64,000 bases of DNA, taken from assembly GCA_911728455.2 (NCBI GenBank), contig OU452228.1:3224001-3288000 (forward strand). Direction: 5' to 3'. Under the pieces are notes generated by a model. That model saw only the letters and a list, made by a program, of their open reading frames with translations. It made no database searches and was not told where the DNA came from. The number at the start of each line of letters is the position of its first letter. Within the stretch, counting starts at the first letter, position 1. Shown here one piece after another: positions 57,191 to 64,000 of the stretch. A program made the translations under genes and the position numbers. The DNA comes from Marthasterias glacialis. Taxonomy: Eukaryota > Echinodermata > Asteroidea > Forcipulatida > Asteriidae.

Positions 57191-57382
57191 CTTGTGCATT
57201 ATGCGAATAAATCATGCATTATGCATATAATTATGCATATAATTTCTCCTATGAGAAAGTGAAGAAAACCATAAAACGAACTGTTAAAGTCGTTTCGCGG
57301 CTCCGCCGCTCGCTAGACTTTTTCGTGTTTACCGGTGGTGGCGCTGTTCGTTGTACACTATCCGGGCAGCCGCGAGCGCCTT

Positions 57383-57521
57383 GACTAAAGGCTATATCAT
57401 CCCATGATATTACGGGTGTGCACACAATGGGTCAAAGGTCACATAGCTATGTGACCTTTGACCCATTGTGTGCACACCCGTACCCCATGTGAAGCATGGA
57501 CCAGGGATATAGCCTTTAGTC
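57383..57521. repeat. Large palindrome containing DR1-type half-sites
   Basis: 57411-57446 and 57447-57482 are exact inverses (72-bp perfect palindrome). The outer pair GACTAAAGGCTATAT / ATATAGCCTTTAGTC sits at 57383-57397 and 57507-57521. Each inner arm holds GGGTCAAAGGTCA. Confidence 0.93.
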
Positions 57522-58646
57522 TAAATTATGGCCCCTATGCATAGGGGCCACTAGAGTGTATTTGATAATGTCACGTGATCAGCCTGAAAATCACTATAAC
57601 TTCCAACGCTTCGGCCACTTGCAACCAAACTTAGATATAAGGACAACTGACCGAAGCTTGTACTACGTGGGTCAAAGGTCACCTACTGATCACGTAGGGG
57701 GGTCAGTTAACTGAAATAAGTAAAACATCTCCTTTTGCCACATTCTCCTGCCAAATTTAGCCACATTTGGTCACATGCATCTTGACCACAGTCCCATGTG
57801 GGAACGGCTGACATTTTGTGATTTGTGAAGCACAGACATTATGCTCTAGTTTAGTTTGCTTTCGTGTTTGTACTTGGCGTGTTCTCAGTACACTTTAAGT
57901 AACTTTTTTTTTTTATTATTACCTTAGTTTAGAGTTTTGGTATTTTACGTTAAGCGTGGTAGAAATGCCTTTTATTTATGTCGGTGTTGGCAAGTGGCTT
58001 CAAAATGGCGGGCAGCCAATGACAGAGCCAGATACACGTTTTTTGGACAATCCATAAAATAATGTTGACATATGCTGAGAAAACATCGCGCCACCTATAT
58101 GTTGTTATCGGTATTGTATTTAAACAGTCGTAACAATCAGGTGTATATAGCATAGTTCCGGTTTGTAGCTTTGATTTGATAATTGTAAACAGCTCACACT
58201 CAGTTTACAATTTTAAATGCAAAGTCCATGTACAGAACTAAAATGTTGGAATACTTTAAACACATGCATACGAAACCACAACATCTAGAATAACGCTCTA
58301 TGCTCATACATGGGACCAGAGGTTTGCTGTAGTCTGAGACGTGTACACCTCCTTTTTATAGTGTGGAATTGATACTTTTCAAAGTTAAGTACCTTTCCAG
58401 AGGTCGTAGAGATACTTTACAAACAAAGAACTATAAATTATGTTTTATTTATTTGTATTATTTTTTTTGTCATTGACTTTCATTGTGCAACACATATGTA
58501 CAAAATCAATGGAGCAAGGTTTCAGCACACAGCCTAGATAGACTCAATGTTGTCTGAATGGACCAGGTAGGTCTATTTAGGTCTATAAAGTCTACACTTC
58601 GCCGGTAGTACGTTGGTAAAACGCCAACTGTTAAATAATATAGAAA

Positions 58647-58842
58647 GTTTTTGCGGAGACACCATGTAATTATCTCCTATGAGTTGGTGTGGTTCTGAAA
58701 AGAACCGATGGTATAACAACTAGACCTTTTTCCTGAAGACGATCAGAGTATACTGATCGAAACGTCGAGTTGTTATACCATCGGTTCTGTTCAGAACCTC
58801 ACCAACTCATTAGAGATAATTACATGGTGTCTCCGCAAAAAC
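58647..58842. mobile_element. Long palindromic MITE
   Basis: Arms GTTTTTGCGGAGACACCATG and the inverse enclose about 196 bases, with further pairing (GAACCGATGGTATAACAAC and inverse) around a hairpin GATCAG-AGTATA-CTGATC. Non-coding. Confidence 0.85.
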
Positions 58843-60025
58843 ATACTACATTGTATATTGTGTTCCCACCATGCAAAGTTTCAAGTCTAACTTAACTGTT
58901 AAACAAGGTATAGCGCCCTCTATTTGAAAAAATGCATTGGAAATAACAAAATATGAGCACCCAGTCCGATATTTTACGTTTGACGGGTATGCACAACATG
59001 CTTACAGATTTGCAACGCATGGTATGAATACGTTAGTGGTAGGAATACTGACCTTGAAATATTTTTGTCTGAAATGCATAGCTTTTGAGAAATGAGTCAA
59101 ACATTTCAGTTTTGGTCTCGCGAGTCCGAAACCGGTGTTTGAAAACAGTGAAACCATAATAATGGGGATTTTCACTATTTTCTTGTGACTCCAGTGACTG
59201 ACTGAGCTTAAACTTTCACAGGTTTGTTATTTCTTGTATATATTGGGTCACATTAAGTGCGAATGTTAGTCTTTGACAATTACCAATGGTGTGCGCGTTC
59301 TTTTAAACTAGGTATAGTACACTGTTGCATAGTTTAAGGCTTCATAACCGAGCATGTCTTCAAGTGCATTTTGTAAAGAACCGTAGAGAGCTTCATGATT
59401 TTAAGCATGTACTTTCAGTGTGGGCCATATGTATTTCAATTTAAACAGTTTTCCCCCCTCCAGATATGGGATAACAAAAGTGCCTGCTGAAAAATTGCAT
59501 ACAGTTGCTTTCCACTTTGGTTTTATATTCTCATTGAAAAAAGTTTATGGCTTATTTATTATTTATTTTGTCTTCGTGTCTTCGTGTTCTTTTTTTTCGA
59601 CACGTACTTTTTGTCCAGTAAAATCAGTGAAGTGTGGCAGAAAGTCAGTGTGCTTTTGAACGATATTTTGTGAATAGAAGGTTGTAAGTCTGGAAAACGT
59701 TTATTTCTTTGTTCAGTAGATTTAAATTATCGAATATGGCACCAATTGTTTGACTTTTGTTATTAAGTTTTAGAAACCAATTAAAAACTCTTTTCATGTT
59801 TTGAATATGACGTAGTAGTTATTTAGCCTTGTTCGTTCGAATGTATTCTTTTCGAAACAAGAAGACCAAAATTGTTAGGTCAAAGAAAATACGCATGCGT
59901 AATCTGGAGTTTTCCCACGTGCAAAAATAATAACAAAATGCAAACAAAAGGCCGGTAAACTGTCATTTTTGTCCTAAAAAATTATATCCACCTGAAAATA
60001 CTGCAACGCTTGAGCAGTGGAATAG
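58843..60025. other. Intergenic, nothing assigned
   Basis: AT-rich with T runs. No splice-bounded frame or element ends recognised. Confidence 0.4.
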
Positions 60026-60376
60026 TGGCGTAACTAAGGGTGGGAGACATGGGGGCACGTGCCCCCCAGCTGATGGCCGTGCCCCCCCCCCGTGCCCCAA
60101 TTTGAAATCTGGACTTTTTAGAGTAAAACAAAGTACCAGAATAAAATGTAACATTTTATGAGCTTTTACGTGAATGTCAAATGTTTTATAAAATTATTTT
60201 TGTTATTATTATTTACACGCAGAATGTATTTTGTTTTACCTCAACACGTCAGAAGAGAGCTTAAAGGGGCTTGTTTAGGAAATTACAAACGGAAAATACA
60301 GTTGGCCAAAAGTTCCCCCCTAGGAAAAAATGGTGCCCCCTTGTGTCCCTACAATGTTACCTAGTTACGGCGCTAC
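60026..60376. mobile_element. G/C-run MITE, TAGTGGCGTAACTA ends
   Basis: Left TAGTGGCGTAACTA, right TAGTTACGGCGCTA, with GTGCCCCC repeats inside. Related to 7433, 15041 and a fragment at 63484-63555. 60377-61080 contains nothing assigned. Confidence 0.6.
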
Positions 60377-61119
60377 GTTGGAGCAAGTTGTACCTGTATA
60401 ATTTGGTTTTCTTATTTTTATGTTTTCGGTTGTGTGTTTATTGAACAAGAAATTTAGAAATTTCTAATTATGCCTGAAGCCTTAAGTAAAATGTCAAACC
60501 TTCGGTAAAATTGCTCACTCTACCTAGTAGTATAGTTCAAAGTATTGGTTGTAACTTTGCATTAAAAAAAATCATTATTATTTTTTTTTATTTTATTTGA
60601 CATGAACTTTGTGTATATTTCTATGTAGTTGCAAATGAAGGTCAGTTGTGACGCATGAGAAAATATCACACCCTAATAACGATTGTTATATTTCCTCTCC
60701 ATTGTGTAAAGTCGCATTGTACACTCCAATCCAAGGTAAAAGGCAGCAGGGTGACCCCTTTCGATTGAAGAAAAAATCCAGGGATGTATTTTATCCCAAA
60801 ACGTTTGTCAATCCACGGAAAAAAATAATATTAGGTCATAATAACAACAACAACAAAACATAGGTAGGGCATGTACACTTAATTTGGGGATAACAGGCGT
60901 CTGTGGGACGATTGAAACGGTTTTGGATTGCACTCCAACCATTGCTGAATATGACTACTCCGATAACACCATTTCTTAAAGCTGAACTTTTTACCCAGAA
61001 AATGTCTTTGCTTTAAAATAAAATAATAACAATAATTGCAATGCACCAGACTCATACAAATATATTATACAGTCCTAAGTGTTGGTTGGTATCCTGACTC
61101 TTGGGGTGGTTGGGGTGGT

Positions 61120-61390
61120 CTTGGGGTGGTCTGGTTGGCGTAGTGGTATCCTTCCTCGCCTTCTACCTTCAGGACCCCAGTTCGAATCCCACCAGGGGCA
61201 CTATATGGATTGGGTTTTCAGTTCCTATACCTGATTGTGTTGGTTCTCCCTGAAATACGTCTCTAGGGTTTTCCTCCCACATCTTAAAACTGAAACTTCC
61301 TTTCTTGTCTTCTCTCCATGGGATTCTTGGCTTATAGTAGTGATTAAGTTCGCTGTTTCACAACCAAAATTAATAAATGAAATGAATAAA
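61120..61390 (+). mobile_element. tRNA-derived SINE
   Basis: Head TGGTTGGCGTAGTGGTA (A box) and AGTTCGAATCCC (B box, about 61179), then a body with GGGTTTTCCTCCCACATC and a 3' AAATGAATGAATAAA-type tail. It is a different family from 16190. Confidence 0.7.
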
Positions 61391-61880
61391 TAAGCAAGAT
61401 TTGTCTGTGACTATCAAACTCTCATGCTTACCGGCTTTATTAACCTGGGCGCAAAGGTCTCGTGTACTTTTTTTATAGTGTAAACTTGTGAAGAAGGGGC
61501 AATCGATTCGAGTTTGCATAACTTAGTCGAAAACAATTCAGGAGATGAACTCCGCTGTATCAACCTCCAACCAAAACCCAACACTGTGCTTCGTGAATGT
61601 TCTCAATTATTGTCGTATTTTGGGTGTGGTAGAATCGATTTAAGAATGGGGAGAAACAGCATTACTATGACGTGACAAAATTTGTTTTCCACTCTATCAA
61701 AAGTGTTGGCATAAAATTTGAATATTAAATGTTATATGTAAACCTAAGTCAAGTTATACCCGTGAATAATTCGTGACCAGGCAAACAACGCAGTTGATGC
61801 CGCGGGTCATATTCCTACAAAGGCCTATGCAAATTTGGACAACAACAATAAATTGAACCTGCGCAAAGAGAAGTGTTGGC

Positions 61881-62114
61881 TCAGAACTTAATTCCATACA
61901 ACCAAACTTGCTCAGTGGTAGCGGTGGTGTTTTTCATTGCTGGAGAACTGTTAGTGTAAGTCAGTACACCGTCAACGGTGAAGCCATGGATGAGGTAAGC
62001 TCGTTGTGTAGTTTTGTTGCATGATGTGGAGATGTGGAGATTGAAAGCTTCGGTGAATCCTTCATGCAAAGTTTGACTTTGGTTGATGAAGGAGATAGAG
62101 AGATTTCTCCTCAC
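61881..62114 (-). other. Candidate last exon, unrecognised
   Basis: A minus-strand frame ending in TGA encodes FTEAFNLHISTSCNK...LIHGFTVDGVLTY...NTTATTEQVWLYGIKF. The alternating hydrophobic pattern looks like a beta-sandwich repeat (DUF11-like or REJ-like extracellular domains), but no diagnostic motif is certain. A possible acceptor TTGTGTGAG lies at the high end. It could equally be a chance frame. Confidence 0.18.
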
Positions 62115-62488
62115 ACAAGCGTGTGAATAAGTGAAAAGCGAGCTTTACTTTTAGAATTGGGGAAGAAGATTCCTGAGTAATGGCACCGGATAAGAAGTTT
62201 CCCCCCCTTTTTTCCCCTCTTTTTGGTCTTCTTCCGCTCTCTTCTTAGTCTTCTTCTTTTAGGCAATAATAATTATGTCCTGTAATGGGAACTTAATCCG
62301 AAGAATTAGGGCTCAGTGAACGGACCGCGATTTGCAAACCAAAAACGTAACTGTGAGGGTTCATGAAGAGTGACTTGTGTGTCAAATAAAACAGGACTAC
62401 ATTAAACTTCATGTCAACGTGGATAATTTTGAATTCATTGCCCCAATCATGATGATGTATAATCTATGGTGATGATGATGTCATAGTG

Positions 62489-62640
62489 CTATTTTGATCT
62501 CTTGATAAAGTCTGTAAGCCAATTGATGGCCATGTCCTCAGCCTGATGAAGGACTGTGCCACCATTAAGGCAAGTGTCATAGCTATCAAAATGTTGTTTA
62601 ACCAATTCTTCGTACGAGTGTTTCCTAAGATGACTAATAT
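62489..62640 (-). other. Candidate last exon, unrecognised
   Basis: A minus-strand frame with plausible amino-acid composition, SYEELVKQHFDSYDTC then GGTVLHQAEDMAINWL, ends in TAG. A weak acceptor CATCTTAG precedes it. No family recognised; it may belong to a gene extending beyond the window. Confidence 0.2.
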
Positions 62641-62689
62641 ACCTTATCAATAGCTTTGTGATAGAAGTTGGCATTTATGACTAAATGAC

Positions 62690-64000
62690 CCCATTGTTGA
62701 AAATGATACAATATTTACTCTCCAGGATTGTAAAGTTTTTTGGTTTTTTTTATCGAAACGGAAACATGCATTACATTTTAAGTTAACTTCCAAGAGTGGA
62801 AAGAATGATAATACAATAACATCTTCAAATTGAGTTTACTATACACGGGGGGCCTATTCATAGGATGATTACGTTTTGAACGGAGTTGACATCGATAAAA
62901 CGTCATACATTTAACTTGAAGAGACAGTGGTGCCAACATGTCTACAATACGGGTATAGGAGCAAGCCTAGTTCTGTAACCGGAACCAACCTGTCCAAAGG
63001 CTGTGTTTACTGCAATGGCATATGTTACTATTGTTTTGCTGGCGAATGGAGCAAATCTGCATTTTGTGCTTTCCATTATTTTGAAGTTTGATGGTTCGGG
63101 TAGGCCTATACTGTTTTCAAAGCAAGACCGTATCATTTTCACGCCAACATACCCCCACAGGGCATCAGCTGTGGAGAGTATAATATGTACACATTTGGGT
63201 CTTTTCGAAACCAAGACTGGGGCTTGGCTCCGTCTTGGTCCCGCCTGTTTGAAGTCCCGTACCGAAGACGCACGTTTTCAAATTAACTGACGGAACCTAA
63301 GCCAGACCCGAAGACAAAGCCGTGGTTTTGTAAAGGGGCATAGTGTCCAAAGAACAACGTTTATTTGCCTTTCATTAGTTTGTCATTATGTCTTGCCCTG
63401 AACACAACCATTTTGTACATTATGAAAACCAGACTATTTTTGTGCGTTATCAGTGCAACCTTGCTTTGAAAATGTAGGCCTAACTGGGGGCCAGGGGGGT
63501 ACGTGCCAACCCTTATGCCCCCTAAAATGTTACCCTATAGTTACACGCCGCTGAATCCAACAACTATCAACCAGTTTTTCAGTTTTGTACCATAAATGGC
63601 ACACATTCTCCTTGACACAGAGTTGGATAAAAAAAATTATTCAAGCCGAATGACTGTGCGCTTGTCGATCGATCTTTGTCAAAAATTGTCACTGCTCAAC
63701 AAAATTTCATTTCAGAAAGTCACGGTCTGCGTTAAGCACAATGGGGGGAATCTATATGTAAAAAAAAAACACAAACAGGTGAACAAATAAACTGAGAAAA
63801 TGGCAAACTGGACTGGTTAAACAAACATCAGTGTAGATAGGAGTTTTTTTTACAGAGTTGTTGTACATGCGTAGATCTTCGTCGCCTTGTTTAAAAAAAA
63901 CCATCGTCTGTATATGCAGTCAAGGCTTTTCCTGGCAGGCAAAAAATAGACCCGTTATAAGATAGATGCTTACCTTTTTACTGTGTCTGAAAGATATGTC
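62690..64000. other. Intergenic end of window
   Basis: 63484-63555 is a fragment of the G-rich MITE group. Otherwise no supported exon, RNA or element. Confidence 0.4.

Overview
The window is animal genomic DNA, most likely from a marine invertebrate deuterostome (an echinoderm-like or hemichordate/lancelet-like genome). This rests on genes split into seven short exons with GT-AG introns of 0.2-3.3 kb, AT-rich intergenic DNA, tRNA-derived SINEs, L1/Tx1-type and CR1/jockey-type LINE remnants, and dense inverted-repeat DNA transposons. Nothing in the sequence fixes the species.

The only confident protein-coding content is a tandem cluster of non-haem Fe(II)/2-oxoglutarate-dependent dioxygenases of the isopenicillin-N-synthase-like type. 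Four structurally intact seven-exon genes lie on the minus strand: copy 1 (5480-13256), copy 2 (17617-24344), copy 3 (31948-37248) and copy 4 (47165-53381). Each can be assembled by eye into a 310-311 residue protein with the iron ligands H-x-D...H and the 2-oxoglutarate-binding R-x-S, and all four share the same intron phases. Copies 2 and 3 are close duplicates; copies 1 and 4 are much more diverged, except that all four share an almost identical exon 1 and proximal 5' flank. A broken copy lies inverted on the plus strand (about 38515-40427), a stub of exon 1 lies at 13784-13832, and 26.7-29.7 kb looks like a copy that has lost its exons. The locus reads as an actively evolving birth-and-death cluster.

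Layout: 1-5.4 kb, repeats (inverted-repeat elements, a 1.26-kb minisatellite, a dead L1-like LINE). 5.5-13.3 kb, copy 1, with a 2.2-kb TTAACC-rich element in intron 3. 13.3-17.6 kb, exon-1 relic, small elements and a SINE. 17.6-24.4 kb, copy 2, whose introns hold a Tc1-like element, a nested SINE/MITE stack, a 1.25-kb foldback element and a hAT-like MITE. 24.4-31.7 kb, 5' flank and ghost copy with further insertions. 31.9-37.5 kb, copy 3. 37.5-40.4 kb, duplicated flank and the inverted pseudogene. 40.4-47.2 kb, mostly unassigned. 47.2-53.4 kb, copy 4, with a 1.46-kb long-TIR element in intron 1. 53.4-64 kb, flank repeat, a 2.7-kb TIR element, palindromes, a SINE and two weak candidate exons.

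Because copies 2 and 3 and the flanking duplications are paralogous, several insertions can be dated against an empty site elsewhere in this same window. This gives element boundaries and target-site duplications directly from the sequence.
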